From contig NZ_JAKZAL010000001.1 in NCBI RefSeq assembly GCF_022538115.1, positions 310,001 through 374,000 on the forward strand: a stretch of DNA of 64,000 nucleotides, read 5' to 3'. The DNA comes from Cognataquiflexum rubidum. GTDB taxonomy: Bacteria; Bacteroidota; Bacteroidia; Cytophagales; Cyclobacteriaceae. Position 1 is the first letter of the stretch. The number at the start of each line of letters is the position of its first letter. Shown here in pieces: positions 52,907 to 62,100 of this stretch. Below the pieces are notes generated by a model that ran no database searches, had not been told where the DNA came from, and saw only the letters and a list, made by a program, of their open reading frames with translations. Position numbers and translations under genes: made by a program.

Positions 52907-55900
52907 ATGAACGAAACTACAAGCATAAATCGTGACGAAATATTAAACAACGCAAAAACGGAATCTGAATTATCAGACTTGAAGCAACACGCTGATAAGA
53001 TGATTAGAGGTTTTGAAAATTTCAATAATTATTCGTCAAATCGTGCAGTATGGGAATTAGTTCAAAATGCTTGTGACTTGACAACGGAATGTGAAGTTGT
53101 TTTAGACTACCGAAACGGGTTCTCTTTTACTCACAACGGAAAACCATTTACGACTAAATCGTTTATTTCTTTAATAAAGCAAGTAAGTGGGAAATATGGA
53201 GAAGAATCAGAAATCCCAGAAGTTGGAAAATACGGAACAGGTTTTTTGACGACACATACTTTTGGACGTAAGTTCAAAATCAACTCTATTCTTGAAGCAA
53301 ACAACACCTTTTTTGAAATCAAAGACTTTTTAATTGACAGAAGCCCGAAAGAATGGAAAGCTCTAAGTGAAAACATCAGAACGCAAAAAGAAAATGTTTA
53401 CCAACTTATTCAAGAAGGTGCTATTCTTTCAAGTCCTGAAATAAAAACAACATTCACGTTTTTACCCGAGACCGACCAAGAACGGAGTTACATAGCTGAA
53501 TCAAGCAAAGATTTAGAAGACTACATTCCCATTGTTTTGACAATAAATGACCGACTCAAAAAAGTAAAAATTGTTTTAAATGATACTGAAACTTCTTTTG
53601 AACAAGTTGAAAAAATAAAAGTCGAAAATGACAAAGAAATTGAATTATACAAAACAACTATTTCAAAAAACGGAAGGAACAAAATACTTTATTCCATCAT
53701 TGAAACTGACGACCAAATTGAAGTAATTCTTCCAATCAACGAAAACCTTGAATTATTTCAATTTTCAGAAAGAGTTGCCCGACTTTTTTTATATTATCCA
53801 TTAATAGGTTCTGAAGATTTTGGTTTAAACTTCATTATCAACTGTAATCAATTCTTGCCAACCGAACCAAGAGACGGAATCCATTTAAAAAGCAACAAAG
53901 ACCAAGTAAAAGAGCAAGAAGAAGCGAACCAAAAAATAATAGAAAGGGCATCAGAATTAATATTTGATTTTCTAAAAAGTAACGTACTAAGCGTTTCAAA
54001 TCCGCTTTTATATGCTCAAATAAATTTTAAAAGGAATACAGACAATAATTTGTTGAACGAGTATTTCGAAACCCTACAAACCACTTGGATAAAAGAATAT
54101 AAGTTGTTGCCAATCGTTGAAACAGTTGAAGGTTTTATGCCTGTTAATCAAGTTTGTTTCTTTGCCGAAGAACTTTTAATCAACCCAGAATATTTTGATG
54201 ATGTTTATACTTTAGTATCAACTTTTTACAGCAACATTCCAACAAAAGAGAAAGTTGCTTTGTGGAGTAGGTTTGCCAGTGAATGGACTAATGAGAATAC
54301 GGATTTTGTAGGGCATCAAGATTTGGTTGAGAAAATAGCAAAAGAGCATTTATCTAAGTTTGACAAAGATTGCTTAATCAACTACTACAAGATTCTAATT
54401 GCAGAAGAAAAGATAAATTATTTTTCAGAGCATACTTTATTGCCAAATCTAAACGGTAAATTTTGTTTGCTTTCATCTCTTCTTACACCTCAAAACCTAA
54501 CCGAAAATCTAATTGACATTGGAACGTCTATAATTCCAAACTCTATTGAACGACTAATTCATAGGGATTTTAGTTTCAATTTTCATTTTGAAAAATTCAA
54601 CAGAAAAGATTTTTCAAACAGCGTTAAAACAAAATTAGATGAAATTCAGGCTTCAACTTCCATTTATTTCCCTGAAACAATAAATACAGCCAATTATAAT
54701 GTTCAATCATTTGACAAAACTCAAAAACTCGAAAAAAATTTCTTTGAAAATCTATTGAAGTATTGTAAACTAAATAATAATGTAAATTCACAAAGTAAGC
54801 CTGCGACATTAGTAAAAATCATAAGCAAGTATTATTCTTTTGATGAGAATTTGATTCAGTTATCTAACCTTGAAAACCAAGAAGAAAATTTAGACATTCG
54901 TTCAACAAGAAAAATTTTGGTTCAAATTTTCTTTAATTTGCTTCAACACCATAACGAAGATTGGGTAGAATCAAATATTGGATTATTACTTGAAATCGCA
55001 AACTGTAATGAAGACAGCTTGAAAGAAGTTTATTCAACTTCAAAAATTTATCCTAATCAGTTAAATCAACTAAAAAGCAATAGTGAACTAAAAAGAGATA
55101 TTGACATAATTCCTGAAATCAAAGACCTCTACAACAGGGTATCAAAGGACGAAATTAAAGAAGATTTGGTGTACATAGGATTTAATGAATTTGTAGCAGA
55201 GGACAGATTTATAACAAGTAAGTATCTCACCAATCAAATAGAAGATATATTTTTCAATTCTGACATTCATAGTATAAATGAGCATCCCTTTAAAGACGAA
55301 ATATTAAAGATTATTTCATCGTTACGCGACAAAAAATATGCAGAATTATTTCCACGACTTGACGACAAAAAAGCAAATTTAATGTTGGACGTTGTTACAA
55401 ATGAAAATACAAAAGATGAAATTTTTTCAATTGTAACATTAAAGGAATCTGAATTAAAGAAACTTGGTAAACTTGTTCAAGAGGATAACTTTTCAGCAAT
55501 TTTAAACGCTGCAACGGCTTTGCTTGAATTACAAAAAGAAAATGATGCCGATTTTCATCATAAACACGAAATAGGAACATATATTGAAAGTTTAATTAGA
55601 CAAAAATTATCTGACGAATTACAAGACAGAGTTACTTTTGGAGACAAAGAATCCGTTGAAGCAACAAACATTCAAGGCGGACAAGATATTGTTATATTTC
55701 TTGATGGAAATCCAGTTTATTTCATAGAAGTAAAATCCAGATGGAATTCCCAAAATTCCGTTTCTATGAGCAAATTACAACTTCAACGTGCCGTTGAACA
55801 AAATAAACTTTATGCTTTGTGTGCGGTGGACATTACACGCTACACAGGCACAAATGACAGATACAAACTTTCAACACACGAAATTCTACCCCTCACAAAA

Positions 55901-56101
55901 TTTGTAACAAACATTGGTAATACAATAAAGCCATTAATTGAAGATAATTTAATAGCGGAAAAAGAACAAGAAAAATCAATACACTTAATAGATTATAGAG
56001 GTATTATACCACAAGACATAATTCAAAGCGGATACGACTTTGACAAGTTTATTGATTTGCTTTCAGAAACAATTAAAACAGCAGACACAGAAAAAGTATG
56101 A
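52907..56101 (+). CDS. HATPase-nuclease protein, putative anti-phage effector
   Basis: 1064 residues. The N-terminal GHKL/sacsin-like ATPase domain has an Asn box WELVQNACDL (Glu50, Asn54), FTHNGKPF (74-81) and GKYGTGFLTTH (107-117). A long helical middle follows. The C-terminal domain has a PD-(D/E)xK nuclease signature GGQDIVIFLDG (Asp927) and YFIEVKSRW (Glu941, Lys943), as in DUF3883-type proteins. ATPase plus nuclease in one chain suggests a DNA-damaging or DNA-restricting defence protein; this is an inference from domains and location. The gene is visibly more A/T-rich than its neighbours and is bounded by complementary boxes GTTGGCGGT and ACCGCCAAC, so it looks like an unusually large gene cassette. 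Confidence 0.75.
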   Translation: MNETTSINRDEILNNAKTESELSDLKQHADKMIRGFENFNNYSSNRAVWELVQNACDLTTECEVVLDYRNGFSFTHNGKPFTTKSFISLIKQVSGKYGEESEIPEVGKYGTGFLTTHTFGRKFKINSILEANNTFFEIKDFLIDRSPKEWKALSENIRTQKENVYQLIQEGAILSSPEIKTTFTFLPETDQERSYIAESSKDLEDYIPIVLTINDRLKKVKIVLNDTETSFEQVEKIKVENDKEIELYKTTISKNGRNKILYSIIETDDQIEVILPINENLELFQFSERVARLFLYYPLIGSEDFGLNFIINCNQFLPTEPRDGIHLKSNKDQVKEQEEANQKIIERASELIFDFLKSNVLSVSNPLLYAQINFKRNTDNNLLNEYFETLQTTWIKEYKLLPIVETVEGFMPVNQVCFFAEELLINPEYFDDVYTLVSTFYSNIPTKEKVALWSRFASEWTNENTDFVGHQDLVEKIAKEHLSKFDKDCLINYYKILIAEEKINYFSEHTLLPNLNGKFCLLSSLLTPQNLTENLIDIGTSIIPNSIERLIHRDFSFNFHFEKFNRKDFSNSVKTKLDEIQASTSIYFPETINTANYNVQSFDKTQKLEKNFFENLLKYCKLNNNVNSQSKPATLVKIISKYYSFDENLIQLSNLENQEENLDIRSTRKILVQIFFNLLQHHNEDWVESNIGLLLEIANCNEDSLKEVYSTSKIYPNQLNQLKSNSELKRDIDIIPEIKDLYNRVSKDEIKEDLVYIGFNEFVAEDRFITSKYLTNQIEDIFFNSDIHSINEHPFKDEILKIISSLRDKKYAELFPRLDDKKANLMLDVVTNENTKDEIFSIVTLKESELKKLGKLVQEDNFSAILNAATALLELQKENDADFHHKHEIGTYIESLIRQKLSDELQDRVTFGDKESVEATNIQGGQDIVIFLDGNPVYFIEVKSRWNSQNSVSMSKLQLQRAVEQNKLYALCAVDITRYTGTNDRYKLSTHEILPLTKFVTNIGNTIKPLIEDNLIAEKEQEKSIHLIDYRGIIPQDIIQSGYDFDKFIDLLSETIKTADTEKV

Positions 56102-56139
56102 CAAGAACGATATTATCACGACACGAAAAAGAACAACGA

Positions 56140-56278
56140 ACCGCCAACATCACCTATACGCAAGCAGGGGTTTCGTGCTTCGTAGGACAGGAATGTGGTA
56201 AATTTAAAGTTCAGTTCTTCGAAGGAAGTTCAGTGGTAAAAATCCCTGCCTGCGTATAGCTGCAAACCGTTGTGGCTA
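56140..56278 (+). other. attC-like site between cassettes 1 and 2
   Basis: ACCGCCAAC (56140-56148). Inner arms CTATACGCAAGCAGGG (56154-56169) and CCCTGCCTGCGTATAG (56244-56259) pair at 15 of 16 positions. Then ACC and GTTGTGGCTA (56269-56278). The loop contains TTCAGTTCTTCGAAGGAAGT. The outer boxes do not pair with each other; each pairs with a box at the other end of its own cassette, as in integrated integron cassettes. Confidence 0.7.
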
Positions 56279-56286
56279 ATTTAAAA

Positions 56287-57015
56287 ATGACGAAGTCCCT
56301 AACGATAGTATTTGTGTTCATAGGAACAATTGCATTTGGACAAAGCGTTCAAATCGACACATTTCGACTTGAGAAAAGTGAACGATTCAAGGACATTCAA
56401 TCTGAAAAGATGAACTTTCCAGTAGTTCGTTCAGGAAATAAGGAAATTGACTCATTGATAAATTTCGACTTGAAAAATCGATTTACAAGATATGAATACC
56501 CCATCCAAAATCTCGATTCGACTCTATTGAAATGGGCAGGCGACCAAATTGTTTTTCTCGACTTTCAGGTGACTTACAATCAAAGTGGAATTCTGTCAAT
56601 CAATGTAAGTGCTGAAGGTTGCGGAGCATATTGCACTTATTGGACAGACTACTTTAATTATTCGACACAATCAGGAAAATGGCTTGATATTAATTCAGTT
56701 GTTGACACGACAGGCTTATTCAGGAAAATGGTTATTGAAGACAAAATGGAACAGTATGATAAAGCAAGGCTAGAACTTAAAGAAGCTCTTAACGACCCTG
56801 ATTGGGGATTAACTGAGGATGAGTATGATTCTGCACTTGAGTTTTATAATGAGTGTGACAACTCATTCAAGCTTATTCAATTTGCCTTGTATCCAGACTC
56901 TATTGAAATAATTGAAGAATGTTGGCTGCCTCATGTGATGAAACCACTAACACCAATAATTGAATTGAAATATGCATTCTCTGAAATTGGAGAATATTTG
57001 AAAATAAAAAACTAG
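56287..57015 (+). CDS. exported protein of unknown function (cassette 2)
   Basis: 242 residues from the ATG at 56287. A GTG five codons upstream lies inside the recombination box and is less likely. It has a signal peptide (MTKSLTIVFVFIGTIAFGQ). SINVSAEGCGAYCTYWTDYF and YSTQSGKWLDINSVVDTTGL recall the DUF3298/RsiV fold, but weakly. Four to five cysteines may form disulphides. The ATG lies 8 bases after the GTTGTGGCTA box, and the complementary TAGCCACAAC overlaps the stop codon, so the gene fills its cassette almost exactly. Confidence 0.65.
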   Translation: MTKSLTIVFVFIGTIAFGQSVQIDTFRLEKSERFKDIQSEKMNFPVVRSGNKEIDSLINFDLKNRFTRYEYPIQNLDSTLLKWAGDQIVFLDFQVTYNQSGILSINVSAEGCGAYCTYWTDYFNYSTQSGKWLDINSVVDTTGLFRKMVIEDKMEQYDKARLELKEALNDPDWGLTEDEYDSALEFYNECDNSFKLIQFALYPDSIEIIEECWLPHVMKPLTPIIELKYAFSEIGEYLKIKN

Positions 57016-57175
57016 CCACAACAACGGCTATAGTGCCCGCCCTGCGGGACACGCATCATAGCCAAAGCGACTCACGCTGGCCTTCCTTCCAAAGGACAAC
57101 TCCATTCGACATCCACTAAACGCAATACCGGGGACTGCCAAATGGCACGGAGCAGTAGAGCGTTTAGTTAGCCGT
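57013..57175 (+). other. attC-like site between cassettes 2 and 3
   Basis: TAGCCACAAC (57013-57022) is followed by a hairpin (GGCTATAGTGCCCGC ... GCGGGACAC ... ATAGCC, about 57026-57063). A second stem is ACTAAACGC/GCGTTTAGT (57115-57123 and 57160-57168), and the site ends with GTTAGCCGT (57167-57175). ACGGCTA (57024-57030) also complements TAGCCGT (57169-57175). At 163 bases it is longer than a usual attC and may be a merger of two sites. Confidence 0.6.
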
Positions 57176-57214
57176 AAATTCAATAAATAGTTAAATCTCA
57201 TAAAATAGATTGAT

Positions 57215-57487
57215 ATGGAAAAAAAGGACCTTTACAAGTTGACTGACGAAGAACTTTTAGCCGAAAAAAAGAAGCTGAATAAATCTAAAATTTTCCATGC
57301 AGCATCCATTGGTTTTCTTGCTGGAATCCTCATTTTCGGAGTTGTTGCCTGGAGTTTATCTCCAAAAAAACAGGTGGGATTTCTTATCCCCATGTTAATT
57401 CCTGTTGTCTTTATTTACCGGATGTTTAAAAATCCAAATAAGAACAAGGATTTGGAAGAGGTCTTAAGAGAACGTCACTTGAATTGA
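57215..57487 (+). CDS. small two-helix membrane protein (cassette 3)
   Basis: 90 residues. A charged N-terminal helix (DLYKLTDEELLAEKKKLNKS), two membrane helices (FHAASIGFLAGILIFGVVAW and VGFLIPMLIPVVFIYRMF) and a charged tail. No family is recognised with confidence. Small membrane proteins are frequent in cassette arrays. It starts 40 bases after the GTTAGCCGT box. Confidence 0.6.
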   Translation: MEKKDLYKLTDEELLAEKKKLNKSKIFHAASIGFLAGILIFGVVAWSLSPKKQVGFLIPMLIPVVFIYRMFKNPNKNKDLEEVLRERHLN

Positions 57488-57605
57488 GGAATAAAAATCT
57501 CATTGTTGTCGGCTCTTAATCAAAATTAGGGCGGGCAAGAAATACTTCGAAAACCGCCACAAGTCATTCGCTCAAACCGTTTTCAAACAGCTTTCCTAAC
57601 TTAAT
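57488..57605 (+). other. degenerate attC-like spacer between cassettes 3 and 4
   Basis: GTTGTCGGCTC (about 57504) lies on the left and CTCAAACCGTTTTCAAACAG (57571-57590) on the right. AAACCGTT matches the pre-box text of the other sites. A short GGGCGG/CCGCC pair lies inside. The left box is not an exact complement of the start of cassette 3, so this site is decayed or misplaced. Confidence 0.35.
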
Positions 57606-58037
57606 ATGACAAGACTGCTATTAATAATATTCTTATTCAGCTTTAAGGTTACTTCACCGGAATTGACCGGAAATTGGAAGGTAATCTCCTATGAAGATGA
57701 AATCGTTTATTACAATAAAATCACGGATTCAATTTCATTTAAAGATGCTTCAAGAAAAGAAGATGCTGAATACTTTCTAGAAACAGCTGAGTTTATGATT
57801 TCCCCTCTGACTTATAATTTTGACAACAACGGTAATTTTGGTGTCAGTCATCAAGCCATGGGCATAATTGCAAGCGGAAAATATGAGGTAGATGAAACAA
57901 ATAAAAAGATAATAATGATTGACCAAGAAGGTAAAAAAGAGACGGTACCATTTAGCTTGGACAATGGAATATTGTTTATTGAAATGGAAATGGAAGTCGG
58001 CTTTGTAAAAATTGGTCTAGCAAAAAGCAGCAGTTAA
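57606..58037 (+). CDS. exported lipocalin-like protein (cassette 4)
   Basis: 143 residues. A short signal peptide (MTRLLLIIFLFSFKVTS) and a beta-rich body with LTGNWKVISYEDEIVYYNKI, GNFGVSHQAMGIIASGKYEV and TVPFSLDNGILFIEMEMEVG, the look of lipocalin-like proteins (DUF4923/lipocalin_4 style). Ligand unknown. It starts about 20 bases after the AAACCGTTTTC box. Confidence 0.6.
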   Translation: MTRLLLIIFLFSFKVTSPELTGNWKVISYEDEIVYYNKITDSISFKDASRKEDAEYFLETAEFMISPLTYNFDNNGNFGVSHQAMGIIASGKYEVDETNKKIIMIDQEGKKETVPFSLDNGILFIEMEMEVGFVKIGLAKSSS

Positions 58038-58494
58038 ACCCCTCCTTTTTCTACCTAATATTTGATGGTTGGGTGAAAAGGTATTCGATAAAGCCGTCTT
58101 AAGAAATTTACCATTATTTTTTGAACTTGAAATTCCAATAATCCCCAGGAGTTCATGATTGTTTCACATTTCACCCGTTGGAACGTTTATCTTTTTACCC
58201 TATATCCACCATTCAAGGCACACACAAACCAGCTTCTATTCAGCAGAATTTAAAATCTTATACTGCCACATACCCATCTTCTGAGTCAGATTCTAGCTTC
58301 GGCATGACGTTTCCTGAACGTTGGTGGCAATCAGCTTTAGACAAACTTTACAAAAAACTATAATACCGCAAAATCCTTATTCTCCATGCGCGATACCCTT
58401 CTAAAGATGACTAATATCATTTTTATTAATTGGTACGGGTTGTATATTTTGAAAATTTATTAGGGATCACAGAAACAAAACTATAAGAAGAAAT
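58038..58494. other. spacer with a possible gene remnant
   Basis: No intact gene. The frame 58178-58363 ends with GMTFPERWWQSALDKLYKKL, which reads like the C-terminus of a real protein, but its upstream part is low-quality and the start is doubtful. A TTCACCCGTTGGAACG box near 58170 resembles the ACCGTT boxes of the array, so this may be a broken cassette. Confidence 0.35.
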
Positions 58495-59634
58495 ATGGAA
58501 AAGAAAACAACCATAAAAGAGACCAGTCCTCCAAAAACCAAGTCCACTTTAGCAAAGCCTAAAAAAGTTTCGACCGGAGACGTTATCAAAGGAAAAACCC
58601 CTAAACAGATTCAAGACAACACGATTGAAGTGATACATGAAGCCAAGCTTGAAAAGGAAGTGGCTGCAATTGAAGATATTTTTGGGAAGTCTAACAATAA
58701 GAAAAGGTCTTTAAGTGAATATCTGGAAAAATTCTCTGAGGAAGATAAAAAAGAGGTCTTAAGCCTGCTAAGAGACGAATTGGAAAATAATCAGGTTCAG
58801 AAACATCCTGATGAGGTTTTGTCAAAACTTTGGCATCAAGGCGGATATCCCTATGAATATCTGATGTCCAGAAAAAACTACGAAAAGCAAAAGTATAAAC
58901 TTCAGGTAGAATTGTTAAAACTTCAATCATGGGTCAAAGAAACCGGTTCCAGAGTTGTGATTTTATTTGAAGGAAGAGATGCAGCCGGAAAGGGAGGAAC
59001 AATAAAGCGCTTGATGGAACATCTTAATCCAAGGGGAGCAAGAGTTGTGGCTTTAGAGAAACCAACGGACGAGGAAAAAGGGCAATGGTATTTTCAGAGG
59101 TATATCAAACATTTTCCTTCTAAAGGAGAAATCGTGCTATTCGACCGCTCTTGGTACAACAGAGCAGGGGTAGAAAAAGTAATGGGGTTTTGTACTGATG
59201 AAGAATATTTGGAGTTTATGCGTGAAGTTCCGGAATTGGAACGCAACTTAATAAGGAGTGGAATATATCTGTTTAAATTTTGGTTTTCTGTGAGTAGAGA
59301 TGAACAAAAGAGAAGATTTAAGGACAGGGAAAATCATCCACTGAAACAATGGAAATTATCACCAATTGACAAAGCTTCCTTGAACAAATGGGATGATTAT
59401 ACTGATGCTAAAGAAAAAATGTTTTTCTATTCAGACACTTCAGATGCTCCCTGGATTGTGATTAAATCAAACTGTAAAAAACGAGCCAGACTCAACACCA
59501 TGAGGTATGTTTTAAATAGGTTTACCTATAGTGATAGAGATGTGAACAACATTGGAAAATTAGATTCATTAATTGTAGGACGTTCGAATGTGATTTATGA
59601 AAAAGGTGAAAAGCGGTCGAATGAAATAACTTGA
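58495..59634 (+). CDS. ppk2: polyphosphate kinase 2 family protein
   Basis: 379 residues. PPK2 transfers phosphate between polyphosphate and nucleotides. The Walker A loop is EGRDAAGKGG (159-168), Walker B and lid text are VLFDRSWYNRAGVE (214-227) and HPLKQWKLSPID. SAPWIVIKS-like text near the end (DAPWIVIKSNCKKRARLNTM) fits the family. An N-terminal extension of about 150 residues is Lys-rich and helical (EVIHEAKLEKEVAAIEDIF). One domain only, so class I. It lies between two ACCGTT-type sites but is a common chromosomal gene, so it may not be a cassette. Confidence 0.92.
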   Translation: MEKKTTIKETSPPKTKSTLAKPKKVSTGDVIKGKTPKQIQDNTIEVIHEAKLEKEVAAIEDIFGKSNNKKRSLSEYLEKFSEEDKKEVLSLLRDELENNQVQKHPDEVLSKLWHQGGYPYEYLMSRKNYEKQKYKLQVELLKLQSWVKETGSRVVILFEGRDAAGKGGTIKRLMEHLNPRGARVVALEKPTDEEKGQWYFQRYIKHFPSKGEIVLFDRSWYNRAGVEKVMGFCTDEEYLEFMREVPELERNLIRSGIYLFKFWFSVSRDEQKRRFKDRENHPLKQWKLSPIDKASLNKWDDYTDAKEKMFFYSDTSDAPWIVIKSNCKKRARLNTMRYVLNRFTYSDRDVNNIGKLDSLIVGRSNVIYEKGEKRSNEIT

Positions 59635-59802
59635 TTGTCGGCTACTCAATTATAAATCCTGTTGTATCGCTAATAACCGCCAATAAAAACAAAAAATTGG
59701 CGGTTCGTGGTTAAATGAAGTTCAGTTTCTCAATCAAACTTTGAAGGTTGAAAGTCTTGTACTTCGAAATCGCCAACTTCCTGAAGCTGAAAACCGTTAG
59801 GC
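59635..59802 (+). other. attC-like site after the ppk2 gene
   Basis: TTGTCGGCTACTC follows the stop. ACCGCCAAT/ATTGGCGGT is an exact 9-bp stem (about 59680-59708). GAAGTTCAGTTTCTC resembles loop text of the site at 56140. The right end CTGAAAACCGTTAGGC (to 59802) has GTTAGGC, a perfect match to the integron core GTTRRRY. The matching left box for the preceding unit was not found. Confidence 0.45.
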
Positions 59803-60272
59803 TGTGAAAAATCTACATTTTTTTTACAAAAATCCCTTTTGTGAAGCTGATACGGGGTTTGTATTTCTAAAAGCTAGAACATACTTAAAGAATATCCCAA
59901 AAACTCTCTTGTCCGATTTTTGGAGATATTGGGTTGACGAGTCTCTAGTTTTCGATTTAACCTGATTTTGGTCTGATAGAAACTGTCTTGAAGTGCTGTT
60001 ACATTTTCTGAGTTCTTCCATAAAGTCTTCAATTTTCCGGACACATCCCCTTTCAAGTCTCCTGCTTCTTATTCAACTGAATTTACTAATTTTAGAGGGA
60101 TTCCAGCATAGCGGAACAGGTATTGAACTAATAAACTAAGAAAAAAAAGGCCATAATTTACAGTCTGGAGGAATGATTCAAAAATTTTGGAAGGTATTGC
60201 AAAAGTTATAGGTTTACCTTTAAAATCTGATTATTTATTAATATCCAAATCAAGCCCAACTAACTCAAACCG
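59803..60272. other. spacer, possible decayed minus-strand gene
   Basis: Overlapping minus-strand frames (60056-59874 with LKTLWKNSENVTALQDSFYQ; 60021-59824 with FKYVLAFRNTNPVSASQKGF) look like two pieces of one frameshifted small gene. No family is recognised. Nothing else was seen before the DUF1593 gene. Confidence 0.3.
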
Positions 60273-61802
60273 ATGAAAACACATGTTTTTGCTCTAATCG
60301 CAATTATTTCTATCATAACAGCCTGCCAAACGACAGGGGTTGATGAGCAAAAAAATGAACAGGAAAAAATCCGTACCGTCATCCTTACCGACATGACTCA
60401 CGATGATGGCAATTCCTTGATCAGGTATTTGTACTACGCTTCGGAATTCGATCTGGAAGCCCTGATCATTACCAACCAGTTGCCAGATTTCAATCACGAT
60501 GATACCGGGCCGTGGCAAAAAGGCATGTCGATCCTCGATGCCTATCAGCGTGAACTACCACAGCTGCGTAAGCATGACCCCGATTTGCCCGCTTATGAAG
60601 ACCTTTTGGCGGTTACCAAACAGGGACGCGGCGCTTTGCCCATCATTTGGCTCACCAACACCCTCGAGTTTTCAAACAAGATCGCCGACAGGTATGTAAC
60701 AAGTTCGTGGGATTCGGTATACTTCCATGACTGGATTGGTGAAGGACTGACCCCACATGGTGAACCTAAGGATTCAGATGGAAGCGAGTTCCTTGTTGAG
60801 GTTTTTGAAAAGGATGATGAACGCCCTATCTATGTTCAGGCCTGGGGAGGCACCATTACTTTTGTGCAGGCTTTGCACCGATACCGTCAAAAACACGGGG
60901 ATGAAAAATTCCAAGCACTCCTCCCGAAAATCCATTTGTTCGGAATCCTTTTTCAGGACATCAGCTTTGAATACTTTGCAAGCTTTGAAAAAATGAAGAA
61001 TGAAACCTGTGCCGGCTTCGGTACAGCTAGACCGACCTACGGCGAAGAACCTGTTGAGTTAGGAAAAGTGCTTTATGACAACGGTCATTTCTGGCATTAT
61101 GTCTGGAACAGCGACCCCAACTGGAAAAAACCCTTGGCATCAAAGGATGTGAACGGACATGGCCCTATGTCAAACATCTATGATAATGGTGGAGAAGGCG
61201 ACACTCCTGCCTTTCTATATATTTTAAGTTCTGTATTTGGACTGAATGATTATAACGATCCCACACAGGGGAGCTGGGGAAGCATGTTTAAACCCATGGG
61301 CAGCAGTTTCCCAGATAAGTACTATTCTACCTGCGAACCGGTTCAGGAGGGGCTAGAAAGAGCGGATCCCGATGCCTCTGTCGATATGGACCAAAATGAG
61401 TTGGTAAGATGGGTTCCCGATGCCACCAACAGTTTTAAAAACCGTTTGCTGTGGTCGGTTAAAGAACCCGGCGAAGTGAACCGTGAACCGGTGGCGGTAC
61501 TTAATGGCGATGAATCCAATAAAATTTTAAATATCATTGCCAAACCTGGAGAGGTAATTACCCTCGATGCATCCGGCTCCTTTGATCCTGATAACGATGA
61601 GCTCACTTTCAATTGGTTTAGGTACAAAACAGCCGACAATTTTGCAGGAGAATTTGAAATTATCGATCCGACCAACCCCTTGCAGCAGATATCTGTTCCA
61701 CAGGACTTCAGCAATGCAAATATTCATTTGGTATTAGAAGTTAGAGATTCCGGTGAACCAAAACTCGTAACCTACCGGAGGGTAATTGTAGAATCGGAAT
61801 AA
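60273..61802 (+). CDS. DUF1593 lipoprotein (nucleoside hydrolase-like)
   Basis: 509 residues. It has a lipoprotein signal (LIAIISIITAC, Cys 18). The N-terminal domain resembles nucleoside hydrolases: VILTDMTHDDGNSLIRYLYY (metal-binding Asp-rich loop), FDLEALIITN and IYVQAWGGTITFVQALHRYR. The C-terminal domain is PKD/cadherin-like (VITLDASGSFDPDNDELTFN). DUF1593 proteins are usually linked to polysaccharide use; the substrate is unknown. It is anchored in the envelope. Confidence 0.85.
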   Translation: MKTHVFALIAIISIITACQTTGVDEQKNEQEKIRTVILTDMTHDDGNSLIRYLYYASEFDLEALIITNQLPDFNHDDTGPWQKGMSILDAYQRELPQLRKHDPDLPAYEDLLAVTKQGRGALPIIWLTNTLEFSNKIADRYVTSSWDSVYFHDWIGEGLTPHGEPKDSDGSEFLVEVFEKDDERPIYVQAWGGTITFVQALHRYRQKHGDEKFQALLPKIHLFGILFQDISFEYFASFEKMKNETCAGFGTARPTYGEEPVELGKVLYDNGHFWHYVWNSDPNWKKPLASKDVNGHGPMSNIYDNGGEGDTPAFLYILSSVFGLNDYNDPTQGSWGSMFKPMGSSFPDKYYSTCEPVQEGLERADPDASVDMDQNELVRWVPDATNSFKNRLLWSVKEPGEVNREPVAVLNGDESNKILNIIAKPGEVITLDASGSFDPDNDELTFNWFRYKTADNFAGEFEIIDPTNPLQQISVPQDFSNANIHLVLEVRDSGEPKLVTYRRVIVESE

Positions 61803-62100
61803 TTAACTCTATACTAGAATCATTAACCAATATGCTATTGACCGGGCTTGGAAACGTCTTTCAAAGGGTGTTTCGGCAATGTTTGAAATTCAATGTTTGC
61901 GACAGTATATTTTAAATTAAGTCACTATTTCAGCAAACTTTGGTAAATAAAATATAAGAAAGGACCCATTGAAATGTTGATGAGAAAAATCTCCGGTTGA
62001 AATAGAAACTTCACTTCCTCTCCTAATTCAATGGTTAAATTCTAAAGTTTTCACTACAACATTTGAAAAATATCCCGGAGAATAAAGAAAAAAAAGGAGA

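Noticed and set aside
58178-58363. 61-residue open frame as a real gene
   Set aside because: Only the last 20 residues look protein-like; the rest and the start are not convincing, so it is listed only as a possible remnant.
51374-59802. Prophage or integrative conjugative element
   Set aside because: No phage structural, replication, relaxase or conjugation genes are present around the recombinase.
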